Assembly (NCBI GenBank): GCA_905250125.1
Contig: CAJNOL010000657.1
Coordinates: forward strand, 1-64,000
Direction of reading: 5' to 3'
DNA: 64,000 bases
Source of the DNA: Rotaria sordida
Lineage: Eukaryota > Rotifera > Eurotatoria > Philodinida > Philodinidae
In this document: piece by piece, positions 27,401 through 39,400 of the stretch
Numbering within the stretch: the first letter of the stretch is position 1
Layout: each line of letters begins with the position of its first letter
The notes under the pieces: generated by a model
Databases searched by the model: none
Told to the model about the DNA's origin: nothing
What the model saw: only the letters and a program-made list of their open reading frames with translations
Program-made: the position numbers and the translations under genes

Positions 27401-29618
27401 CATTGAAGATAAGAGAAATGACGATGTCTGTACACTTTAACAGTATACATTCTATGAATTGCAGTTATTTACAGATGCACACAGAAGCTTGTTTTCTACA
27501 AGAATCTCAACGATTCATTAGAAAGCTCTTGTCACTTTTCATGCTATAGATTGAAGAATCTAATCCGCTGGACTAAGAAGGTAATCGTAGGATCATAGAC
27601 AGAATATCGAATTTTAACGACAAACGATAATACTAGAATAGAGAATGACATAGTGATGAATAACGTTCATTTATAATAACATAATTTTAGTAGATAAACT
27701 TCTATACTCTTATATATCGTGTTATCAATATTAACAGATATTTAGTAGATATGTATAATTCTTTATAATATAAAAATATTTCGACAAATGAGCAAAATTA
27801 TTCCGAATATATATTATCTAAGAATGTCGAAGAACAATTCTAAAGAACAATCGAATGAATGCTCAAGTAAAAGTTCATGATTTTCCTTCTCTTCAATTTT
27901 CTATAATAACTTTTTCTTTTGGTGAAATCAAATGAATAATTACAAGAAAAAGACAAAGAAAGTATGACTCTATTCGGAAGATTTAATCTATATTCCATTC
28001 ATCTGGTGAACAGAGTTTCAAGTCAACAATATGCACGGTTACTTTTTGTTCTCTATGTACTGAGAGACTTTAATCATGGATAATGATAACAAAATAATAC
28101 TATTTATTTTATAAAATATTGTCTTTTTTCATAAATAATTGAGTCCAATTCGAAATCGTTTGATGTTTTTCTAAATCTGGTTTATTCGTCGTTCTAAATA
28201 CTAGATTCATTAAATGCCAAGCGAGATTTTAAAATTTTAACATATTGAAATTATCCATCTCAATCTACAAACAAGAAAAATCATGTGTATGAATCAGCAA
28301 TGTTCACTTGCAAGACAAAATTCAATACAAACAAGTTAATAAAAAAAACCTACTGATTTTTTTTCTTAAGACTATTTTAGATGTAGGAAAATAAATAAGA
28401 AGAATAGAAGTCATAAGCTAATTCATATTAAAACATCATCTTGATTATTTAGTAACAATAAGAAAAAAAGAAATATGTGCTTCATCTACTAGAAATTAAG
28501 TCTATTAACCAAAGCCAACGTTCGCTGCATTTTGTCATACAGGTACACTGTTGAAAATAACTCCTACTTGCTTCAACTATTCTTTTTTTGTTTTGTTAAA
28601 CTATAATGATAGAAAAAAAAAGTTTCCATTATTTGAACTATAAATGATGCATATAATACCATTATTATATAATATGTAGAAGCAACTGCTATTCATTATT
28701 TATTAATAATTATTAATCTTAAATAATACTTCTACTTGGCATAAATGCTTTTATTATATCAAAGTTGAGCTCTGTTAAGTAACAGAAATTTTATTTAATT
28801 AATACTCAAATTACATAAGAATAAATTTTAATTTTTTGAAATTATAGTTTATGAAAATCTAATTGACTTAATGAGGGTTATGAAATAAGCTGTTTCTTTT
28901 CAGAACAAACTTTAACATGAATGAAATCTAGCATTATATTAATAAACATAATTAATTAATTCTAGGATTGTTTTATATCTCATATTTATGATTACAATTA
29001 ATTTGGTATTGCTTACTGTTATTTTGATAAAAGATTCTTTATTATAACTAAAAGATTTTTAGATTTCTTTCAGTTATATATCCTTTATTGGTTTAATTTG
29101 ATGAAAAACAGAACAATTATTAATAGCATTTGTCATAGCAATGAAGCATACGAATAGTTGACTTTTTACATGAATTCACTGAAATGTCGTTAGTTGATAA
29201 TAAGAATAGAAACAGTATTATTAGAGAATTTTTATATAATGAGATTACGATGGAAAATATATTTTTCTAGACTTAAATTAGTTCAAAGTTCAAATCGTTG
29301 ATGATATCAATCGAAGATGTAAAACTAGATTTAATCAACAATTCATTTTCTTCTTAGAGAAATTGATAACGTATTAAAATTTTTATAAGTTTATTCGTCA
29401 AACTTTAAAACTGTTTAAAAAACAAAGAGCGTAGTAATTGATTAATTTAACAAGTATTTCAGTTCAAATTGTAATATGTCAAACATTCTCTATTCTATTG
29501 CTTAAAATAGATATCAAATCAATATTGAATTTTTGATACTGTTTTGTCATTTTAATAAATGTTAGTGTTGCATCGATTCTAAGTTTTTTTTTAGTTACTG
29601 ATAATAAACATGATATCA
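24422..29618. other. Gene-poor AT-rich DNA
   Basis: No exon, RNA gene or inverted repeat could be supported in this 5.2-kb stretch upstream of the coiled-coil gene. The only sizeable open frame (27,079-27,318, plus) lacks splice context and any recognisable motif. Confidence 0.4.
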
Positions 29619-29626
29619 TTGACGAT

Positions 29627-30038
29627 TAGTGAACTGCATCGGAGTCATTTCGGAGTCGTCATCGGTGTTAAATAAATTTCTTGCCGAGAATTCATTTTTA
29701 ACATTAGAAAGTTTTTGACTTGAAGGTTTTGTTCTCTGATATTTTCTCTACAAACTGATGTATTTTGAAGATCCAATCGATGTCTTATCGAGGGTTACGG
29801 TCAGGAAAGAAAATCGGAGTCCGAATTGACTCCGATTTTTTATGACTCCGACTTTCTTCCGTGACAAAAACCCTCGATAAGGCATCGATTGGATCTTCAA
29901 AATTCATCAGTTTGTAGAGAAAATATCAGAGAACAAAATCTTCAAGTCAAAAACTTTCTAATGCTAAAAATGAATTCTTGGCAAGAAATTTATTTGACTC
30001 CGATGACGACTCCGAAATGACTCCGATGCAGTTCACTA
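29627..30038. mobile_element. hAT-type foldback MITE with 8-bp target duplication
   Basis: A non-autonomous DNA element of 412 bp made almost wholly of two inverted arms of about 190-200 bp that match nearly base for base. Both ends read TAGTGAACTGCATCGGAGTC going inward, and TAGTG fits the YARNG terminus of hAT elements. The element is flanked on both sides by TTGACGAT (29619-29626 and 30039-30046), the 8-bp duplication expected of hAT insertion. The motif CGGAGTC recurs several times near both ends and around the centre, as subterminal transposase-binding repeats often do. It encodes nothing, so it must have been mobilised in trans. The near identity of the arms suggests a recent insertion or strong constraint on the hairpin. 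Confidence 0.9.
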
Positions 30039-30046
30039 TTGACGAT

Positions 30047-33000
30047 GCAAATGATGCAGAAAAAGATAAATGTCAATTGGTCATTATTAGTAGTGATAAA
30101 TCGTTGAATATTATGGTTTACAGAGTTTTAACTTGATATTATTCTCTAGTGATTTACAAATTGAACAGAAAGAAAAAATAAAAGTATGTGATTTTCTACA
30201 GATGCAACATTAATCTGTCAAGATTTGAATCATATAAAACAAGAAAAACAAAAGAAAGTAAGGAAAACAGAAGAACAATAATTGTTTATAATCAAAATAG
30301 AAATATAATAGGAAGATCATACATCTTTATATTTATATTTTTTTATACATATTTATTATGACTCATAATTGAGTTTGTTATCAATTTTATTTTGAATTTT
30401 TCAATGAGAAATAAATGTTGATTAATTGAATTAGAAGATTAATCTTGATTTAAATTGAACTTTTTCAAATACTTTATTTTTAACTTCATTTCAAAGACAT
30501 TTTAGAAATACTGTTTTTCGATAACGAGACCTATACTGAGTTTAAAACTCAAGACTAAACATTTACAAATGTTCATGATATTTGATAGAATTAATCTTGG
30601 ATTAAATCGATGTTTTTTTTTTCTTTATTTTTCTACCGCTAAGTTCTTTTATTAAACTTTCAAATGTCAATAAAAAGAAATATTGTGCCGATACACGAAT
30701 AAATAACACGAAAAGTATATATGAATTAATAATAAATCAAATAGAAGTTCTGATCGTTCACACAAGAAGTTATATCTTGAATAAAGATAATTGATTTCAG
30801 TTTATATTTTTTAATGTCACTACTTGTTATAATATCAAAATGTACGATATTTCTCGATTTCATTAGTTTTTCGAAATGCAATTAATACATTTTTACTTTA
30901 AATAGAAAAGAAAAATATTTTTATCTGTTTAATGTTGAAATATAATTGAAGATCTCTAATAATCTTCGATTAAAGTTAAAAAATAGTTCTTTTTATAATT
31001 TCCAGTTACACATAGGTGAAATGACTAAATAGTAATGACGCATTTGTATTTCTTTGTAGTATGTAAAAATAGATTCAACATCAATTGTAATGATTATATT
31101 TCTATAATTATACTATATATTTTAAATAAAATCTATCAAACAACAAAAGAATTATGCCATTTTATACAATATGACATAAACAATGACTAGTAAACTAGTA
31201 TTGACTTAAATTATCTATCATTCAAGGCAATTCTAATTGTTTATTCAAAACTACATAAATATTTTGTATATGATTAGTTATAACTAACTATACTAATTAT
31301 ATATTTTATTTCTAGATGAGCCTGTGATTTTGACTATTGAAAGAACTTGTCTCTTTTATAAATATCGGAAAGATGGTCGATTAGTTTTGTAAAATGCTCT
31401 ATGTTCTTGTTGTAAGTTTAAGTAATTATTCAATACATATCTATAATTAACTTTGCTAAAAACGTTCAATAATTACATATAAAAATAAAAATGATATAGC
31501 TTTGATGACATATGAACTTGTTAAGTAATGCAAGCTCAAAATTGAAACATATTATTATTCTCTTTTCATCCATTTGTCTAGCAGAACAATCAAAAACTTA
31601 GGAGATTATTGCTAATATATAAACAATATTGTCTGTATTAGTATATACAATAGAATTACCATATGTTTCAATTATAATACATATTTATTTAAAGCAAAAA
31701 ATATCTTCACCGTATAAATTTGGTTTTATCATTCGATGCCATCATACAATATTAGATTATAATTTCTATCAGATATCTTCAGATCATCAATATGATTCTA
31801 TCTAATCGGAAAATTGAAAACAGTTTCGTTTTCTTTTTTCTGTCATATGTCAAACTCTATGTTATATAAATTAGCGATGTTGTAATTGTTTTTCATATAT
31901 CTAATCATCTCACTTTTTCAAAGAATCCTATTCATTAACTAATATTAGGACTTTGCGATAAATATATTTCAATGCTATTTAATCTTTTCATATGAGTATT
32001 TCTTAACAGTAAGAAGTAAAATAATATTATAATCATGCATCGAATTTCCATTAAAAGTGATTATTATTTACTTCAATAATAGATGAATAATGAAATAAAA
32101 GAATTTTTGTTTTTTTTCCGTTAGAATAAGAATAGCAAACAATACATTCAATCTGTTTTTGTTTGTTTGTAACTTTTTTCATATTTAACTTTGATCTAGT
32201 GAAGTCGAATTAAAGCATAGAATTGTATTCAATATCAATTATTTCATTATGTATATTGATTCATATTCAAAATTCTTCATATTTAACTATGACTAAGAAA
32301 CATATACAATAAAATTCGAAATAAGAATAAAGTAATTAAAAACGATATTTTGTCATTGTTTTTTTTTTAAGAAAATATTTTATAATTAAGTATTTCATTT
32401 TATTGTCGATTTTAATATTGTTTTGTTTGACTGGACTATATTAGGAAAGTTTAATCAAGGAATATGTCAATATATTCATCCAATGATTTTCAGTTACATA
32501 AATAGATTCTCAACTGAATTCATTTAAGAAACAGGAAGGTCGTCATAGTAGTTTATCAGGAAATTTATCATTCAGCACGAATGAATATCAATCCGGTAAG
32601 TAAGAAAACTAAGAAGATAATGTCTCTTCACTATTTTCTTAACCAATCTTGTTAATCATATTGCTATATATATATGTTTGAGTTGACAACCTTGTACACA
32701 TACGCTGATAGGAAAATACCAAGACAAGAAGAAAGAGAATAGCATGAAAAATTCTCGTAATCTACAATAGTCGCGTGCGAGATGAGCTAGAATAAGCAAT
32801 AGAAATGGCAAGGCAAAATGTGCAAGAATGAGGAGGAAAAAAAACGACATTTTTCTACATAATTGAGTTTTGATGCGAACGAGAACTATTCTGATTTTAC
32901 TGAATAGTAAAACTTGAAAAAGAAAATTTATCTCTTGTCTTATTGATCTGTTTATAGATAATCTACTTTCTTTATATTGTTTTTTCTTAAAAATTGAAAT

Positions 33001-33704
33001 TATCTTCATTTATCCTACACATTTATTGTTATATTTTACATGATTTTACTGGATGTTATATGAAACTTTGAAAAGAATTGTTATAGTAATATCGATAATA
33101 ACATATATTATTTATAACGAATAGAGAAAAATGGTGAGACAAAGAGTAACTTATATCAGGTAAGTGCAATAATTATACGCATGCGTGCAAAGAAAAGCAT
33201 AAGGAAGGAAATTTGGTAGAAACGATATTAAGAACAGAATTATAAGCTTTCGCTTTTTTTTCTCTCTTATATTGGTTCTTTTTTTCTGCTCTTTCTTTTT
33301 CCTTTTGCAGAACTGTTACTTGAACAAGTACAAAGAAAAACTCAGTTCTGACTGCTTGCTTTATTATAGAACGTAAAAGAGAAAGGGAGAGAAGAAATTC
33401 TAAGCGACGAGTTGTTTCTTTTCATAAGAAAAAGAGAAAAAGAAAAAAGAGACGACTGCAATCGAAGAATGGCATCGTTCATTTATTCATTTGTTTAGTT
33501 TATCACCTTACTGTTGCATTACATAAGCATTTCATATATATTTTTTTTTCATTCCAAGTAAACGAACTTGACATCCTCTTATTTCCGCATGAATTCAATA
33601 TGAAAATTATTTCTTTTAATCCAAAATATATAATACTATGATTTTGCAAGAAAAACAAGTAATGAATAAGAGTCTTATTTTCATTCTCTCCGTTTACTAT
33701 AAAG
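30047..33704. other. Gene-poor DNA and 5' flank of the MXRA7-like gene
   Basis: AT-rich with no supported exon. A 117-codon minus-strand open frame at 32,656-33,009 is hydrophobic but lacks a family signature. From about 33,180 the sequence becomes CT/GA-rich and somewhat higher in G+C, consistent with the promoter and leader of the gene starting at 33,745. Confidence 0.4.
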
Positions 33705-33773
33705 ATGAATATTGATCAACAACAACAACAACAACAATATATTAATGGATATTATTATAAGTGCAGTTGGTGA
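33705..33773 (+). other. Upstream open reading frame overlapping the main start
   Basis: ATG 33705 opens a 22-codon frame (MNID followed by seven Gln, then YINGYYYKCSW) that stops at 33771-33773, past the main ATG at 33745 and in another frame. If it lies in the mature 5' leader, ribosomes translating it would bypass the main start, so it could repress translation. The poly-Gln comes from a CAA repeat. Confidence 0.5.
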
Positions 33774-34391
33774 ATTTATTTGGGCATCATCGTATGTATT
33801 ATAATTTAGAATTATATATATTTTGTTTTTTTTTAACCTTATTTTATTTATTTTAGATGTGCTCTGGTAAATTTTTGTCTTAGTTCAGGTCTTAGTGTTC
33901 TTGTCGTATTTATCTCATTTCTTTGTGCTATTCTTGCATCAGCCTTTTATAAATATTCGACAAGTCGTCAACATACATCGTCTGATGATAGTACATGTGT
34001 TCTTAACAATCATGATTACGAAGATCTAGACGAGCCGATTACAGTAACACCAACAACAGAACAATCGATAGAACAATCATTGCCATTAATAACAACTGAC
34101 GAATCAAATAATACTAATAATAGTCGATCATTATCAGAAATTGACATTTGTTTAGAAGAAGAAAATATAAATGGAGATACAATAGATAATAATGAACAAA
34201 TATCAGATGATATATTAATTGATACTATTGAAGGTTCGGAAGAAGAAATTCAAAAACAACAAATAGCTAATATATATCGTCTTTTAAATGATCAAAATCT
34301 AATTAATAATTGGACAACAACTGATTTTCTTGAACAACTTAAAATGTATGGACTTCATACATATGATGAAAATGAACCAGAATCACCTTAA
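33745..34391 (+). CDS. Single-pass membrane protein with MXRA7-like tail
   Basis: Exons 33745-33791 and 33857-34391 (65-nt intron, phase 2) encode 193 residues. An N-terminal membrane helix lies at about residues 16-45 (LSSGLSVLVVFISFLCAILA). It is followed by an acidic, Ser/Thr/Asn-rich disordered stretch. The C-terminal helical motif at about 150-183 includes QQIANIYRLLNDQNLIN and DFLEQLKMYGL. That order, and the final I-x-x-L-x-x-x-x-x-L and D-x-x-E-Q-L-x-x-Y pattern, resemble matrix-remodelling-associated protein 7, a small vertebrate ER/membrane protein of poorly known role. The similarity is limited to the last 35 residues or so. A polyadenylation signal (AATAAA) overlaps the stop region. 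Confidence 0.7.
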
Positions 34392-36497
34392 ATAAATAAA
34401 AATGTACATATATATGTATTAAATTCTTTTTTTTTTCTTCTTTTTATGGACTTCTGTAGATTTATGTCATTGTTTAGACAACGCTTTATGTCATTTTAAT
34501 GTAATTTGCAATAGTCATATATAGAAACAAATTTATTATGTTCATTAAATGATCTAAATATATGATTTTATTTGTATAGAACTGTATAGGAATTTATTTT
34601 CAATATTTTGTCGACAGATAAAATATTTAAAGATTTTATTTGATAATTTTAGTTTTCTTTTAGAAGAAAAACAAAACTCTCATAATCCATGCATTCAAAG
34701 TCTACGATAATTTGTATATTCTTTGATTTTAAATGTGAAATTGATGATGTTGAAAAAAATAAGCGATCTCGAGACCAAGATAAAATAAATTTTCGTATTC
34801 TGAAAATCAGAAGACATTTATTACAAACTAAAAATTTATAGTGCCTAAAATTAGAACTTACATCAGATAAATCTTTTTTTCTTTCGAAAAATGTAAAATG
34901 ATATTCTACAAGGATATGAATTTCCATATTTAATTCATCACATGCAAAAACCATTTTTACTATTTTTAGAAAAAAAATTCTGTGAAATTGTTACAAAGAT
35001 TATGAAAGCTTCTCAATGTCGAATTCAGGACATTTTCTACAATTTTACGTCTTTAAAACGATGAATATAACTTATAAAAGAGTTGTAGATAAATGAATAT
35101 TAATTTCTATGTTTGTCAAAACATCTAAAATGTGGGTTTTTTTTTCAGAGTTCTTTTGTAATAATAATTACGTTTTGTCTCTCATAACATTTTTTAACTT
35201 CATTTTTCATTATTGTTCTAATATTTCCAGATCAAGTGTCTGTTACTTTATAATATTCATCATGTTTTTTTTTTTAATTAGATCTAGTTTGAACTACCTC
35301 ATGATAGGTATTATTCTATGCCGGTAGGATGCGTAAAATTATATGAATTTCTTGAATTCAACATTAAAAAGCTTTCATAACCTTTGTAATTAAAGGAAAG
35401 ACTAGATCACACTCCCTATGCTAAAAATAAACAATGTCTTGTTAGTTGAAATTTTCGACCTTTCTCCAGCCAGCCTTATATCTTCTTCAACTATAATTCT
35501 CTGGTTCGTGTGTAAATGTCTATAATTAAGTTTCAGTTCATATTTATTTCTTGCCAAAAATATATTATTCAATCCATTCTATCAATATATACCATTGTCA
35601 TTTTGATTTATTCACTAAAATTTTGTAGAAAAACAAAAGCAATCTTACTCAAAAAAAAAAATTCATTGAAAAACAAAATAAGAAGTATTTGTACGATTAA
35701 TTTCATGAAATTTTATTATTTTTTTGAACATCTTTTGGTACAATAAGGTAGGCATTCTATACTATAAGAAGACAAGAGAATTTATAATAAACAAAAAACA
35801 ACATTTCTGAAAAGTTAAATATTCAGATGATAACTTCTATTTACTTAAATTTCACATTTTAGTAAAAATGTTAAAACTACTTCTGTTTTTTTTCTTTTTT
35901 TTTATCTTGAGTAAAATTTTACATGACAAAGATTTCATTTTCATTTCATTAAGATTTGTTTTAAAGACATATGTTAAATTTCATAAATCAAGTGGCCAGA
36001 ATATTACTATACGAAAATGAACAATAAAAATGAATTAGAAAAGAACAAGAAGAAAAAAAAAAACGTGCAAAACTTAGAGCAAATCTGACCCCTCACATGT
36101 ACGTGTAAATGTGCAAATACTTCACTATCTATTGTTCTGTCTTCTTACATACAATAGAACTATATAAAGCAGTAAAAGAAGAATTAAGACAAAAAAAACA
36201 AAACAAAACAAGAAAGAAAAGGACAATGGATAAACGTACACAGAAAAAACAAAAGATATGATAAAATTTTTAAAAAAAAATGAACAAAAACATGTGAGGC
36301 AGATGACGAAATTCCTGATAGAAAGAAAAAAGAAAATACTACACGCTACAAATAATATTATAATATTTCATTTGTTTTTGATTAAGAAAGTAAAAACATA
36401 CAGGCACATAAACACATTGTATACAGAAGAAATAAAAAAAACGAGGCAAGTATTTAGAACTCTGTATATATATGTTAATAATTCATAAATATTTATA
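34392..36497. other. Spacer between converging genes
   Basis: It carries the 3' ends of the plus-strand MXRA7-like gene and the minus-strand PDZ gene. Apart from the inverted repeat around 34,985-35,400, nothing beyond AT-rich and A-tract sequence was recognised. Confidence 0.45.
34980..35405. repeat. Foldback inverted repeat, short arms
   Basis: TTACAAAGATTATGAAAGCTT followed by AATGTCGAATTCA (about 34990-35028) returns as TGAATTCAACATT and AAGCTTTCATAACCTTTGTAA (about 35350-35390). Arms of about 70 bp are clear; beyond them similarity is weak. No target duplication found. Confidence 0.6.
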
Positions 36498-39400
36498 TTA
36501 AAGACCCGTTTTTGATACTCGTCGATCTAAATAATTAGATAAGAATTATATAAAGATAAATCAATAAAATATATACCTGCAAATCCAACTAATTTCGTAT
36601 GTGTAGTTGGTACTTCTGAAGATTGTATTTCTGAATTTGTCTCATTAATAATTGGTTCAATATGAACAATAGTTGGTAATGTTCGTGATGTTATTGGATA
36701 ATTTCTTTCACGATACCATTGAACAGATTTTTTATCAAGTACAAGTAATTCAAGATCATCACGTCCCATATGATGTTTTATTTTATCTAAGATAGTTTCA
36801 TATATTAATCCATCAATATTTGAACCATTTATTTCAATAATACGATCACCATCACGTAAACCACAAACAGCTGCTGGTGAATGTTTTGTTACATCGGAAA
36901 TGAATACTCGACTAAATTAAATCAAAGAATATAATTAGAAAAAAATTATTATAATAAAAAAATTATATTTTACCCAAGTTTTTTTGGATCACCACATAAG
37001 AAAAACCCATAAAATGGTGATGTTGGAAATTTTCGAATACGACAAAGACGTGCAACTGGTGCATCTTGTGTTGAAATATCTGATAATTTATTTATTGAAC
37101 CTTCTATATATATAGTAAAAACAAATTTATCATAACAATAGTTCAGACAACAAAACTTCCTTATGGTTGAAACACAAAACTCACATGTATTCTTTAGCCT
37201 CATTATACTAATACAAAACATGTAAAATGAAAAATTACTCACAGACTGTTATATATCTCGGTAAATTCAGAAACATTGATATTGATTATTTCTGAAAATT
37301 ATAATTTGATCAATTCATACTTTCTATGTTGACCATATGACTATTGTAGCAAATCACTACTCATCATACTTGACATCTTGAATATAGATTTTTATCTGTC
37401 CAAAAATCAAAAACTACAAGATTTAAAACATACACAAGCGTATTCCAGTCATTTGAATTTCAAGAAAGACTTTGGAATATTCTAGAAATCTCTAGAATAA
37501 TCTAAGTCTTATCGTTAATTCTGTTCAGTACCTTTTGTTTCGTTGCTAAAAAACTCTGTAAAAAGGATTCCGATGCTTGTTGTTCTCGATTGATATGAAA
37601 ACATAATCAATGACCAACTCGATCGCTAAGGTCTGTAATGGAGAAGATGAGTGAGTATCGAATAAGAAGGAAAAAGCAAGACTTCGAAATACTGAAGCCT
37701 TGCTTGTTCCTCCCTTGGTAGGAACCCACAAAACTTCAACTTAAAACTTACACTCATTATGTTTTCCGAAAATATATGTGAACTTCATAAAAGAAAAGAA
37801 AATAACAAATAAACCTACTTTCGTATGAAGCTGAAATATGTTTTGTTAGATGCATACTAGTTGGAGAAGCTGTAATTCCTAGAAAATAAAAGAAAACTAA
37901 AAAACAAAGAAAATATAATATAAATTTATACCTGTAGCCAATGCAGGTACACTTCCACCGAAAGCACGATTAGTAACATTTTCAAGATGTTTTAATTGTC
38001 CAGGTAGATTAGGATAACTTGTAGCAATTTTTTGTTGATTAAGACTATCAAATGGACTTATTGAACTATTTATATCAGATAAATCATCACCCGAAACACC
38101 TATTGGATGTGATGAATGAATTGCTGTTGATGTTACTGCATTATTATTATTGTTATTGCTATTTAATAAACCATTTGTATTTGTTTGTTTATCAGCATTT
38201 GTTGTTGATGGATAAACATCACGAGAAGAACCATCTACAACACGCATTTCAATTGTATCATTTGTCCGCATTGCAGAGACAAGCATGTCAACTACCTTTA
38301 AAATAAGAAACAATATTCTGTTGTTTTTTTTTTTGTATTTATTATGATTATTAAATCTTCTTTCAAAATAAAATTTTATATTCCAAATATAGACAAATAC
38401 ATACTTGCTCATATCTAACATTTCTTACATCAACACCATCAACTTCCAATACCTCATCATTAATTTGTAAACCAGCGATATCAGCTGCTGAGTACTATTG
38501 AATAATAACAACAACAACAACAAAAAAGAAAATACATAATACATCAATAGAATTTGAATTTAATTTACGAACTTTTTCAACAGCTGTAATTGTATGATCA
38601 TAATCACCGGTGGCACTAAGAACAAAGCCAAGACCCTTATTACGATCAACTTTGAGTACACATCGGCGAGGACCTCGAAGAAAGTCAAATGATCCAGTTG
38701 ATACTGTTGAACGAACTGTATTATGTACAGTTGAAACAGGTACAGTTGATGTAGTATTAGCAATCGTATCAAGTGATTGTGAAACACGTGGTACTTCTAA
38801 TCGATTATGTCCAACATGAACAGTTGGTGGAGAAGGTGCACGTGTTTTTGAACTAACTTTTGTTTTTGGAGGAGCATCAAAGTCAACTACAGGGAAAAAA
38901 AAGCATGGAAAATAAAATAACTTATTAACTTTTATTCCACATATCATCTATTTACAATTACAAAAAAGAAAAAGAATCATACTTTTGTCAAATTCGATTT
39001 ACTTTTCTTATCATCATCCTATGTCTATATACAAGAGTTTCACTTTTCTTTTAAGTTTTCTACATTTCTCGTTCGTAAAAAAAATCCTATTTTCCGCGAA
39101 ATTTAACTTTTGGTTTAATTCATTTTTATAAATACAGGATGGTCCGAAGGTCACCGAACAGTTTTGGATTGCAAATAACTTCTGACAGAAACAAGAAAGA
39201 AACATACGATTTTCACCATTGAAAAGAGAAGAGTTGGGCGTTACGAACCATATACGAAACATAATATTCATAATTTCTCTGGGTGGTTTTTGAAAAACCA
39301 AGATTAAACAAACTGTTGTATTCAGAATTTAACGTTTTATGAGAACTTCAAAAATTTCGATTTTTATATACCTTCTAAAAATGTTTTTAAACATTATATT

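Noticed and set aside
32656-33009. 117-codon hydrophobic minus-strand open frame
   Set aside because: Has a locally repeated LLILAH phrase but no recognisable family, no splice context and AT-rich random-like composition; unsupported as a gene.
39014-39301. 95-codon minus-strand open frame and the phrase ACAGGATGGTCCGAAGGTCAC
   Set aside because: It lies in the intron between PDZ exons 13 and 14 and does not fit phase 1. The phrase recalls some DNA-transposon ends, but I found no inverted partner or duplication.
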